From positions 124,001 through 188,000 of the forward strand of contig NZ_JAQBOD010000062.1 in the NCBI RefSeq assembly GCF_028288205.1: 64,000 bases of DNA, given 5' to 3'. The notes beneath the pieces were generated by a model. That model ran no database searches and was not told the origin of the DNA. It saw nothing but the letters and a program-made list of their open reading frames with translations. A program made the position numbers and the translations under genes. The first letter of the stretch is position 1; each line of letters starts with the position of its first letter. Shown here in pieces: positions 1-8,296 of the stretch. This DNA is from Mucilaginibacter sp. (GTDB lineage: Bacteria > Bacteroidota > Bacteroidia > Sphingobacteriales > Sphingobacteriaceae).

Positions 1-51
1 CACTTTACCTTTCTGCTTTTGCCTTTCATGCCTATTACCTAACTTAGTAAA

Positions 52-1023
52 ATGAAGTTAAAGAGATATCTACCGATTATATTTATTGCTGTCCTCCTGG
101 CATCGTGTCAATCCACTAAAAATAAGACCGTACCTGTTGTTGGTTTTGTTGATGCTTTTGAAGACGCTACCATAGCACAGGCAAGAACCGGTTTTACCGA
201 TGCCTTAAACAAAAAAGGCTTTAGCGAAGAGAAAAAAACAGTTCAAATAGAATATCGCAATGCACAGGGTAATATTCCAACGCTAACGCAGATAGTAAAT
301 TATTTTGTGTCAGAAAATGTTGATCTTTTGGCCACCTGTACCACGCTATCAACCATTACAGCAGTACAAAATACTAAAACAATTCCCATTTTTGAAATAG
401 TATCACCAACACCAGAGCGAATGAAGGTAGTAGGTGCCGATGGAAAATCCCCGGCTAATTTATTTGGCGTGATGGAGGACCTCCAATATATAGATACTTC
501 GTTTTCTATTATCCCTAAGCTGTTAAAGCCAAAAGGGGCAAAACTTGTTATTGGGATGATTTACAACCAGGTTGAACCGCAATCTGCCGATGCGATGGAA
601 CGGATAAAAGGATTGGCTGATAAATTAAATATTACTTTGGTTGCATTGCCGCTAAATTCATCAGCAGACGCACAACTGGTTACCCAATCTTTGTTAGGTA
701 AAAACATTGACGCCTTTTTTGCTAACCCAGATAATACTGTGTTTGCCTCGTTTGAAACAATATTAAAAAATTGCAATCAGGCTAATGTGCCCATATTTAC
801 CAGCGAAGCCGGTTTGGTACAACGCGGTGCAGTAGCGGCATTTGGAGCTGATATTTATCAATGGGGTTACCAGGCTGGTGAGCAGGCTGCCCAATATTTA
901 AAAACACATAAAACAAACGGCCTTAAACCAGAAATGGTTAAGATAAGAAAGCGCGTTTATAATGCAGCGGTAGCAAAAAAGTATAATATTACTATCCCGT
1001 CAAATTTTGAAGCTGTAAAGTAA
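52..1023 (+). CDS. ABC transporter substrate-binding lipoprotein (TrpX-like, ABC_sub_bind family)
   Basis: A 323-residue exported lipoprotein. A short basic N-terminus and hydrophobic stretch end in the lipobox LLASC, giving a lipidated Cys19. The rest has the two-lobed periplasmic-binding look of the PF04392 family, which captures small ligands such as tryptophan or other amino acids and hands them to a membrane permease. The stop codon overlaps the next gene's ATG by one base (TAATG), so the two are translationally coupled. The permease beside it supports a transport role. No matching ATPase gene follows, which is unusual. The ligand cannot be read from sequence. Family call confident; substrate unknown. 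Confidence 0.85.
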   Translation: MKLKRYLPIIFIAVLLASCQSTKNKTVPVVGFVDAFEDATIAQARTGFTDALNKKGFSEEKKTVQIEYRNAQGNIPTLTQIVNYFVSENVDLLATCTTLSTITAVQNTKTIPIFEIVSPTPERMKVVGADGKSPANLFGVMEDLQYIDTSFSIIPKLLKPKGAKLVIGMIYNQVEPQSADAMERIKGLADKLNITLVALPLNSSADAQLVTQSLLGKNIDAFFANPDNTVFASFETILKNCNQANVPIFTSEAGLVQRGAVAAFGADIYQWGYQAGEQAAQYLKTHKTNGLKPEMVKIRKRVYNAAVAKKYNITIPSNFEAVK

Positions 1024-1889
1024 TGGATTTTTACCTTACCGCATTATTACAAGGACTTTGCTTTTCGGGAATAGCGTTGGGGATATACATATCCATGAAA
1101 ATTTTCAATATCCCCGACATTACAACTGATGGAAGCTACACATTAGGTGGGGTTGTTACGGCCATTTTACTTACCCGGCATTTACCAGATTACTTAATTT
1201 TACCTATTGTTTTACTTTCCGGCGGCATTGCCGGTGCTATAACCGGTATTATACATACCAAGCTTAAAATTAACCCGTTACTTGCCGGCATATTAGTAAT
1301 GACAGCATTGTATTCTGTTAATTTAACATTAATGGGGCGGTCTAACCTGCCGTTAATTGGTACTTCATCCATATTCACATTGTTACAAATTTTGAGTGAT
1401 CCTAACCAAAATACCTTTATAATATTATCGTTATTTGTGCTTGTAATTACTTTGCTGATTGGCTACCTGTTAAAAACCGATTTTGGTTTAGCTATGCGTG
1501 CAACGGGCAATAGCGAATCGATGATAAGAGCGTTAGGAGTAAATACAGATAGAATGAAAATTATTGGCCTGGCATTAGCTAACGCTTTAACTGCTGTAAG
1601 CGGTTATTTAATAAGCCAGTTTCAGGGGTTTGCCGATATAAATATGGGTATTGGCATTGTAATAGTAGGGTTGGGGTCTGTTATTATAGCCGAAACTATA
1701 ATAAACTGGCTAAACATAACATCAGTTTGGATGAGCTTGGTTTTAGTTTTAACTGGTGCTGTATTATTTCAGCTGGTTTTGGCCTTAACCTTAAATATTG
1801 GTGTAGATGCAAATTTATTGAAGCTGGTAACGGCAATATTTGTATTATTGATAGTAAGCCTGCCCCGATTTAAATTAAAAAGTAAATAA
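1023..1889 (+). CDS. ABC transporter permease (BPD_transp_2, TrpY-like)
   Basis: A 288-residue polytopic inner-membrane protein of about eight hydrophobic segments, related to the LivH/TrpY permease family (PF02653). The segment around residues 150-190, with the GLAMRATGNSE-type cytoplasmic loop, is where such permeases contact their ATPase; AMRATG is plainly visible. It starts in the stop codon of the binding-protein gene, so they form one unit. In relatives a third gene encodes the ATPase, but here the next gene is a NIPSNAP protein. The permease would need an ATPase from upstream of the window or elsewhere on the chromosome. Confidence 0.85.
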   Translation: MDFYLTALLQGLCFSGIALGIYISMKIFNIPDITTDGSYTLGGVVTAILLTRHLPDYLILPIVLLSGGIAGAITGIIHTKLKINPLLAGILVMTALYSVNLTLMGRSNLPLIGTSSIFTLLQILSDPNQNTFIILSLFVLVITLLIGYLLKTDFGLAMRATGNSESMIRALGVNTDRMKIIGLALANALTAVSGYLISQFQGFADINMGIGIVIVGLGSVIIAETIINWLNITSVWMSLVLVLTGAVLFQLVLALTLNIGVDANLLKLVTAIFVLLIVSLPRFKLKSK

Positions 1890-1912
1890 CTTAGTATTAT
1901 AAAATAACAATT

Positions 1913-2710
1913 ATGAAAAAGTTCTATAAAAATTGCCCGGTTGTATTCATTGCCTTATTTGTATTTACAACCTGTCTATTCTCCGGATTATATGCGAAAG
2001 CAGCTTCACAATATTATTACCAGATAAAAATTTATCATTTTAAAAACGCGACGCAAGAAAGTCGCTTAGATGCTTACCTGCAAAATGCCTATATACCCGC
2101 GTTACATAAAGCCGGTGTAAAAAACGTTGGTGTTTTTAAGCTGATTAAACAAGATAGTTTGGATAGAAAAATTTATGTTTTTGTACCTTACCGTACCTGG
2201 GATGCCCTGGAAAATACTGATCAAAAAATATTAAAAGATCAAACATACCTGGACGCGGGTAAGGATTATTTGGAGGCTGCTTATAATAACTCACCTTATA
2301 CCCGTATAGAAACAATTATAACTCGCGCGTTTGTCAATGCTCCAGTGCCAAACATGCCAGACCTAACCGGAAAAAAAGCAGACAGGGTATATGAGTTACG
2401 CAGCTACGAAGGTGCTACCGAAAAATTACATGCCAGTAAAGTTAAAATGTTTAATATAGGCGATGAAATGGCCATATTTAAGAAGTATGGCATGAATGGC
2501 GTATTCTATTCTGAAGTGATTGCCGGTAGCCATATGCCTAATTTGATGTACATGACCACCTATAACACCAAACAGGATAATATCGACAAATGGAAACAGT
2601 TTGGTAAAGATCCGCAATTTGTTGCCTTAGGTAAAATGCCCGAGTACCAGCATAATGTATCAAAAGGCGAAAGCTTCTTTCTTTATCCGACTGATTATTC
2701 TGACTATTAA
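1913..2710 (+). CDS. Exported NIPSNAP-family protein
   Basis: A 265-residue protein with an N-terminal signal sequence (hydrophobic residues about 8-30, ending near YAKAAS). Two ferredoxin-like NIPSNAP halves follow: residues about 35-140 and 150-260, the second starting VYELRSYEG, a typical NIPSNAP strand. Family members are small dimeric alpha/beta-barrel proteins of poorly known function, found in many Bacteroidota as exported proteins. It lies 23 bp after the ABC permease. Its single stop codon is followed, in the same frame, by the next gene, so coupled translation is likely. Function unknown. Confidence 0.8.
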   Translation: MKKFYKNCPVVFIALFVFTTCLFSGLYAKAASQYYYQIKIYHFKNATQESRLDAYLQNAYIPALHKAGVKNVGVFKLIKQDSLDRKIYVFVPYRTWDALENTDQKILKDQTYLDAGKDYLEAAYNNSPYTRIETIITRAFVNAPVPNMPDLTGKKADRVYELRSYEGATEKLHASKVKMFNIGDEMAIFKKYGMNGVFYSEVIAGSHMPNLMYMTTYNTKQDNIDKWKQFGKDPQFVALGKMPEYQHNVSKGESFFLYPTDYSDY

Positions 2711-2713
2711 ATT

Positions 2714-4144
2714 TTGGAAAAACGCGATTTTGATGCAATAGTAGTAGGCTCAGGGCCAAATGGTTTGGCCGCCGCTATTTTATTGCAACAAAATGGGTTG
2801 TCGGTTTTATTAATAGAAGGAAAAGACGAGATAGGCGGAGGGTTACGTTCGGCTGAACTTACATTACCGGGCTTTACACATGATGTTTGTTCGGCCATAC
2901 ACCCGCTTGCTGTAGTTTCACCATATTTTAAAACGCTGCCTTTAGCGGCACACGGACTTGAGTATATCTATCCGGATATTGACGCGGCCCATCCTTTTGA
3001 TAATGGCACTGCTGCCATTATCAAAAGGTCGCTTAACGAAACCGCACAATTATTAGGTGAGGATAAAGAAGCCTATCTTGATCTGTTACAACCATTAGTA
3101 AACAATTGGCCAACTGTTTTACCCGATATTTTAGCGCCATTACATTTTCCTGAACATCCGCTGGCATTAGCAAAGTTTGGGTTAAAAGCGCTAACATCTG
3201 CAACACATTTAGCAAAACGATTTAATACAGTTGAAGCAAAAGGATTATTTGCCGGGATGGCTGCTCATTCCATGCAGCAATTATCAAATTTAACAACCTC
3301 GGCTATTGCATTGGTTTTGATGGCTTCGGGTCATCAACAGGGGTGGCCAATACCTAAAGGTGGCTCTAAGAACATAGCCAATGCGCTGGCATCTTATTTT
3401 ACTTCAATAGGCGGAAAGATAGAAACCGGGTTGTATATAAAGTCATTAGCGCAGTTACCATCAGCACACGCTGTTTTGTTTGATGTTACCCCGCGGCAGC
3501 TTCTGCAAATAGCCGGGCATAAATTTTCATCAATTTATAAATGGCAACTGGAGCGTTATCGTTACGGAATGGGTGTATTTAAGATTGATTGGGCATTAGA
3601 TGCACCAATACCATTTACAGCTGATGCATGCCGCCATGCCGGCACAGTTCATATAGGCAACACAATAGAAGAGATTACTGATAGTGAAAGGCAAATAGCT
3701 TTAGGCAAGCACCCCGAAAAACCATTTGTGCTATTGGCGCAGCAAAGTGTATTTGATGCTTCCCGTGCACCGCAAGGTAAACATACCGCCTGGGCATATT
3801 GCCATGTGCCTAATGGTTCTGTTGTTGATATGACCCGGGCTATTGAAAAACAGGTTGAACGTTTTGCGCCGGGTTTTAGAGCAGTTATATTAGCAAAACA
3901 CACTATAAATACCGCACAGCTTGAAGAATATAATCCTAATTATATTGGTGGCGATATTAACGGCGGCGCATTTGGTATAAATCAATTGTTTATACGGCCT
4001 GCATTAAGAGTTTCGCCCTATAAAACATCAGCAAAGGGCATTTACATCTGCTCTTCATCTACGCCGCCAGGCGGCGGTGTGCACGGTATGGCCGGCTACC
4101 ATGCTGCGAAAAAAGCATTGAAGCACACTTTCAGAATGCAATAG
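2714..4144 (+). CDS. FAD-dependent oxidoreductase, phytoene-dehydrogenase-like (PYROXD2/CrtI type)
   Basis: A 476-residue flavoprotein. The Rossmann dinucleotide motif GSGPNG (residues 12-17) follows a short leader, so the TTG at 2714 fits as the start; no ATG lies between the upstream stop and this motif. A second FAD contact, GGVHGMAGYHAA, lies near the C-terminus (about residues 454-465), as in carotenoid desaturases and PYROXD2. Relatives desaturate or isomerise isoprenoids, or act on unknown substrates. No other carotenoid gene is nearby. It is in the same reading frame as the NIPSNAP gene, separated only by TAA and one codon. Substrate unknown. Confidence 0.8.
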   Translation: MEKRDFDAIVVGSGPNGLAAAILLQQNGLSVLLIEGKDEIGGGLRSAELTLPGFTHDVCSAIHPLAVVSPYFKTLPLAAHGLEYIYPDIDAAHPFDNGTAAIIKRSLNETAQLLGEDKEAYLDLLQPLVNNWPTVLPDILAPLHFPEHPLALAKFGLKALTSATHLAKRFNTVEAKGLFAGMAAHSMQQLSNLTTSAIALVLMASGHQQGWPIPKGGSKNIANALASYFTSIGGKIETGLYIKSLAQLPSAHAVLFDVTPRQLLQIAGHKFSSIYKWQLERYRYGMGVFKIDWALDAPIPFTADACRHAGTVHIGNTIEEITDSERQIALGKHPEKPFVLLAQQSVFDASRAPQGKHTAWAYCHVPNGSVVDMTRAIEKQVERFAPGFRAVILAKHTINTAQLEEYNPNYIGGDINGGAFGINQLFIRPALRVSPYKTSAKGIYICSSSTPPGGGVHGMAGYHAAKKALKHTFRMQ

Positions 4145-4220
4145 ATTTATCGCGTTTAAATTTTTAACGCCTTAGGTTTATTATTACCTATTACTATATT
4201 TATTGCTTTGTAAGTTGTTT

Positions 4221-4829
4221 ATGAGATCAGTAAATGTAAATATGGGTAAAGGGAGATTAGAGGCCTTTAGTGATGGTGTTATAGCTATAATCATCACCAT
4301 TATGGTTTTAGAACTGAAGGTGCCTGCTAAACCTGATCTTGAAGCGTTATCTAAGGTATGGCCGGTTTTTATAAACTATGTTATGAGCTTTATTTATGTT
4401 GGCATTTACTGGAACAATCATCATCATATGTTCCATATAGTGCGATCAATAAATGGTGCAGTACTATGGGCCAACCTGCATTTACTTTTCTGGCTATCTA
4501 TGGTGCCGTTTGTAAGTAGCTGGATGGGCGAAAATCCATTTAGTGTTGTATGGCCAATGGCTTTATATGGATTTGTGCTTTTAATGAATGCTGTTGCTTA
4601 CAGCATATTAGTAGCTGTATTAATTAAGCATGAAGGAGAAAACTCTGCATTGGCAATTGCATTAGGCAAAGACTGGAAAGGAAAACTATCACTAATATGT
4701 TATATAGTGGCAATTGCGTTTGCCTGGGTAAATACGTATATAAGTTTTGGATTATATGTTGCTGTTGCATGTATTTGGTTCATTCCAGACAGACGCATAG
4801 AAAAGAAGATAGCAGACGATCAGGTTTAG
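4221..4829 (+). CDS. TMEM175/DUF1211-type potassium channel protein
   Basis: A roughly 202-residue integral membrane protein. Just after the start it carries RLEAFSDGVIAI, the FSDG signature on helix 1 of the TMEM175 family; the pore-lining hydrophobic residues follow it. About six transmembrane segments are predictable. Family members are K+ leak channels in bacteria and archaea. An upstream in-frame TTG at 4203 is less likely. ATG at 4221 and ATG at 4242 (giving MGKGRLEAF) are both possible, and the second matches most relatives. Its stop abuts the stop of the convergent cupin gene with no gap. Confidence 0.85.
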   Translation: MRSVNVNMGKGRLEAFSDGVIAIIITIMVLELKVPAKPDLEALSKVWPVFINYVMSFIYVGIYWNNHHHMFHIVRSINGAVLWANLHLLFWLSMVPFVSSWMGENPFSVVWPMALYGFVLLMNAVAYSILVAVLIKHEGENSALAIALGKDWKGKLSLICYIVAIAFAWVNTYISFGLYVAVACIWFIPDRRIEKKIADDQV

Positions 4830-5615
4830 TTAATCTGTTTTTAAATTATGCCACTGTATGGCTAAATAATAACACTGCTCATTGCTGATGTTTTTTGGCC
4901 CATGCAATATACCCGAAGAGAGATAGATACAATCGCCGGCATGAGCATCAAATTTATCCTGTGCAATTGTTTCCTGCACACTGCCGTTTAGCATCAATAT
5001 TAATTCTTCTACCCGGTGTGTATGCGGATCATGGCTGGCATAACCGGGGTTTAAAGCTGTAGCGTGCACATCAAATCTTCCAAACATAGATGTTGCCCGG
5101 TCAAATATAGCTCTTGTTTCACCTTTTGCTGATTTGTTTACTTTTAACAAACTCCAGTCCTTAATAACCGATGGCCCTGCATCATGCCCGCGCTTAATAT
5201 CTGCCGGATTTGTTGATTTATATTTAATCACATAAAAGGTTGCAGGTTCGCTTGCATTGTTTTTAAAACTGATCTTATCACCAGCCAATATTAATGCAAT
5301 GCTATAGGCACCTACTGTTTTAGCAGTATCGTTTAGTGTTAGTGTAACATTGCCGCTTTTTACTACTATTAACTGTTCAAATTGGCTATCAGTAATGGGT
5401 TGGGTGTAAACTTTATCTGCAGGAAGGGTAAAGGTAGCTATTTCAAATTTTAGCAGGTCTAAGGTCTTTCCGGTTATAATCGGTCTTTTTTCAACACCGC
5501 CTATATGAATCGTTTTGTTATTATCCAAGCTATAAACTCCGGCTTTTAAGGTATCGCTTTGCGCATTGGCACATAGTGAAATAACCATGAAAAAAATGGC
5601 AAAAATTATTTTCAT
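4830..5615 (-). CDS. Exported bicupin protein
   Basis: A 261-residue protein with a cleavable signal peptide (ends near CANAQ, residue 19). Two cupin barrels follow: an N-terminal one (about 60-130), which lacks the metal histidines, and a C-terminal one (about 180-258) with HDPHTHRVEELILMLNG, holding the His/His/Glu metal triad, and a later HGP histidine. This layout resembles (S)-ureidoglycine aminohydrolase-like bicupins, but those are usually cytoplasmic and no purine genes are nearby, so the reaction is unknown. It abuts the TMEM175 gene tail to tail. Confidence 0.75.
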   Translation of the reverse strand: MKIIFAIFFMVISLCANAQSDTLKAGVYSLDNNKTIHIGGVEKRPIITGKTLDLLKFEIATFTLPADKVYTQPITDSQFEQLIVVKSGNVTLTLNDTAKTVGAYSIALILAGDKISFKNNASEPATFYVIKYKSTNPADIKRGHDAGPSVIKDWSLLKVNKSAKGETRAIFDRATSMFGRFDVHATALNPGYASHDPHTHRVEELILMLNGSVQETIAQDKFDAHAGDCIYLSSGILHGPKNISNEQCYYLAIQWHNLKTD

Positions 5616-5657
5616 GAATGGTAATGTTTGGTTTATAGTTTATATAAATATCCTAAA

Positions 5658-7646
5658 TTATTGTTTAAAAGAAACGAAAAAACTGGTGCCTTTTTCCAGC
5701 TCGCTTTCTACCCATATTTTTCCGCCATTCCGTTCTACAAATTCCTTACAGAGCATCAGGCCAATGCTATTTCCTTTTTCGCTATCGGTACCTTGCATGC
5801 TTTCATTACCGGGTTCAAATATTCTATCCTGTAAAGATTTTGCTATGCCTATTCCATTATCTTTAATTGCAATTGTAGTAAAGCCTTTCGGATGGTCTAT
5901 AGTAGCCTCAATTTCTACAATACCGTTAGCATGTGTATATTTTGCTGCATTAGCCAGTAAATTTCTGATAACAAAATCAAAATGCGTTTGGTCTGCAAAA
6001 ATAAAGATATCATCAGGTGTCTTATCAATTAGTTGTATGTGCTTTTGTTCGGCGGTCTCTTTATGAAAAAGCAGCGATTGTGTAATTACATATTTGGCAT
6101 TAAAATAACTTTTGTTATAAGTTATGCCCTTTAACTGGGCTTGGCCCCATATCAACAATTTATCCATCACATCTAATGTAGATATACTGTGTTCCTTCAA
6201 TCGGGGTATAAATGAACGCATCTCTGTTATATCACTCTCATCCTCTAATACTTCCAATAAATTAACTATAGTAGCCACCGGCGATCGCAGGTCATGGCTA
6301 ATTATAGAAAACAATTTATCTTTAAAATTATTAAGGTTCTTTAATTCATCCTGTTGTATAAGTAATTGCTTATTAAGGTTTTTTGTTTTTTTATAAAACA
6401 AAACAACTATTAATAAAACAATTAATGAACAAACAGCCACAGCTAATGTAATCCATGTTTGATACTTATTTTGCTGATTAATGAGCTGCAATTTTTGCAC
6501 TTTAATTTTTGAATTAGCCAAATCATTGTTGGCTATTAAACCTGCTATATCTTTAGAGTTTTTAAGTGTAAAAAGACTGTCTTTTAAAGCATCCTTAAAT
6601 TCTAAGGTTTTTGCTGCTTCTTTAAAATTACCCTGCTGTTTGTATACATCTATCATGCCCTGGTAAACATCCAGCCGCAGATGATTTTGGTGCAGCATCC
6701 GGGTAATTGCTAATGATTGTTTTAATAAGATTAAACTGGTATCTGGCTTAGTTTTTGTTTTTAAGGATGCCAGGTTAATAAGCGTGGTGGCTTCGGCTTC
6801 GGGTAAATTTAATTTTCTTGCTATGGTTAATGATTCTAATTGATAATCAAAAGCTTTTTTGATGTTTCCTAATTGCTGATATACATCACCGGTATTCCCC
6901 AATATCATAGCAGTTAGCTCTGGTTCGTGATTATCAGCCTTTTTTAGTGCATCTAAAAAATATTGCAACGCCAGCTTCATCTGGTTTTTTTTACCATATA
7001 TGATGCCTACATCGTTTAAAAGGGTTGCTTCAGCATTTGATGGAGGGAGTTGTTTATTTAATTTAAGCGCAGTTTGATAATATTCTAAAGCCTTATCTAA
7101 ATTATTGATCTGCTCATTCAATACCCCAAGTTTAAGATATGATTGAACCAACCCATGTATGTCATTACTGGCCTGGTTTATTTTTAAAGAAGCTATAAAG
7201 TGTTGTGTAGCTTCTTTATATGAACCCATTTTAGCCAGGCAAATCCCTAAAGAATTATTTGCAGCAACTAAACCGGGATTGTTTTTTAATTTTTCAAAAA
7301 CAGACAAGGCAATTGTTAAATGATTTTTAGCCGAATCCATTTTACCAATAGCAATGTCAACAGCGCCAATTTGCCCGTGCATTAATCCAATACCTAAAGG
7401 ATAATTTAATTGGTTTGCTAATGCCAGCCCTTGTTGTGCATAAAATATGGCCGAATCTGGTTTTTCATTACGGTAATTTGTTACCAGAGCTTTATAAATA
7501 TGGATGCGGCTTGTATCAACTCGCGAATGTTTTAAACGTGCTAATAATAAAGTAGTTGATGGCAGTTGGGCATAGGTTACCGAATAGGTTATAAGTAACC
7601 CAATTATGCATAAGGCATATATGATAAGGTTGTTTTTCTTTGGCAT
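5658..7646 (-). CDS. TPR-repeat sensor histidine kinase
   Basis: A 662-residue membrane kinase. It has a signal/anchor (about 8-26), a sensor of around seven tetratricopeptide repeats (about 60-375), one transmembrane helix (about 398-418), and a HisKA domain with the phosphorylated His451 in FSIISHDLRSP. The ATPase domain has an N-box (NLLANAAKYT, 562-571), G1 (DNGIGI, 596-601) and G2 (GNSIGL, 625-630). All catalytic motifs look intact. No response regulator is adjacent, so it is an orphan kinase with a remote partner. TPR sensors of this kind are common in Bacteroidota. A perfect 36-bp palindrome lies 23 bp upstream of its ATG. Confidence 0.9.
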   Translation of the reverse strand: MPKKNNLIIYALCIIGLLITYSVTYAQLPSTTLLLARLKHSRVDTSRIHIYKALVTNYRNEKPDSAIFYAQQGLALANQLNYPLGIGLMHGQIGAVDIAIGKMDSAKNHLTIALSVFEKLKNNPGLVAANNSLGICLAKMGSYKEATQHFIASLKINQASNDIHGLVQSYLKLGVLNEQINNLDKALEYYQTALKLNKQLPPSNAEATLLNDVGIIYGKKNQMKLALQYFLDALKKADNHEPELTAMILGNTGDVYQQLGNIKKAFDYQLESLTIARKLNLPEAEATTLINLASLKTKTKPDTSLILLKQSLAITRMLHQNHLRLDVYQGMIDVYKQQGNFKEAAKTLEFKDALKDSLFTLKNSKDIAGLIANNDLANSKIKVQKLQLINQQNKYQTWITLAVAVCSLIVLLIVVLFYKKTKNLNKQLLIQQDELKNLNNFKDKLFSIISHDLRSPVATIVNLLEVLEDESDITEMRSFIPRLKEHSISTLDVMDKLLIWGQAQLKGITYNKSYFNAKYVITQSLLFHKETAEQKHIQLIDKTPDDIFIFADQTHFDFVIRNLLANAAKYTHANGIVEIEATIDHPKGFTTIAIKDNGIGIAKSLQDRIFEPGNESMQGTDSEKGNSIGLMLCKEFVERNGGKIWVESELEKGTSFFVSFKQ

Positions 7647-7669
7647 GGAAAATCCACGGAATATAGAAA

Positions 7670-7705
7670 ATTATTTGCTAATAAATTAATTTATTAGCAA
7701 ATAAT
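7670..7705. promoter_or_regulatory. Perfect 36-bp AT-rich palindrome upstream of the kinase gene
   Basis: Bases 7670-7687 are the exact reverse complement of 7688-7705, with no spacer and no mismatch. It is almost pure A/T with one GC pair cluster (TTTGC / GCAAA). It sits between the DoxX stop and the start of the histidine kinase gene, so it could be an operator for a dimeric regulator or an RNA hairpin in the leader. It lacks a GC stem plus U tract, so it is a poor terminator. Confidence 0.7.
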
Positions 7706-7743
7706 AAGTACAGAGAATAGTCTGATTGTAAAGCTGAAATTTT

Positions 7744-8193
7744 CTATTCAGATTTTCCCTTTTTTTCATTAAGCAAGTTATCCAGCGATAAGGGTCCGGA
7801 CCCAATTATTACAAATAATAGTAATAACGCCAGGACAATTATGGATAACCAAAGCTCAGAACTAACCAAAGGATTTAAAATGTTAACATAAAATACAGCT
7901 CCTAATATAATTGGAAGCTGCATAAGTGATGCTATTCGGGTAAATAAACCTAAAAATATAAGTATACCCCCAACCATGTGCATATAGGTTACATAATGTA
8001 AAATGATAGTAATTTCCAGTCCAGATAAATGCACGGATTGGTTTTGTAAAAGCAGATCAAGAAGAAAAGGGGTGTTGTGCATAAATTCTACACCTTTCAT
8101 CACTAAAAAAATGCCTAATATTATACGTATAAAGTCTAATATTTTAGGGTGGTGTTTATTACCCCAGTTTTCAATTTTGCTCACAAAGTTCAT
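7744..8193 (-). CDS. DoxX-family membrane protein
   Basis: A 149-residue protein with four hydrophobic helices. The first carries RIILGIFLVMKGVEFM, the DoxX-family start region, and later helices include the GGILIFLGLFTRIASL segment typical of DoxX/SURF4 proteins. Family members are small membrane proteins linked to redox or thiosulfate/quinone functions; the exact role here is not known. It is followed on the minus strand by the histidine kinase gene after 97 bp that contain a large palindrome. Function of the family is loosely defined. Confidence 0.8.
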   Translation of the reverse strand: MNFVSKIENWGNKHHPKILDFIRIILGIFLVMKGVEFMHNTPFLLDLLLQNQSVHLSGLEITIILHYVTYMHMVGGILIFLGLFTRIASLMQLPIILGAVFYVNILNPLVSSELWLSIIVLALLLLFVIIGSGPLSLDNLLNEKKGKSE

Positions 8194-8296
8194 AGTATCA
8201 AATTAATTGTTGACTCGATTGGCAGAGTTGTACGAATTTAGATAATTTCAAAAGATCAATGCAACACTTTAGGTAATGCTTACATTTTAAAGATAT

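Noticed and set aside
5566-6066. 166-residue plus-strand frame
   Set aside because: Covers the reverse of the kinase's ATPase domain and an intergenic stretch; composition typical of a shadow frame.
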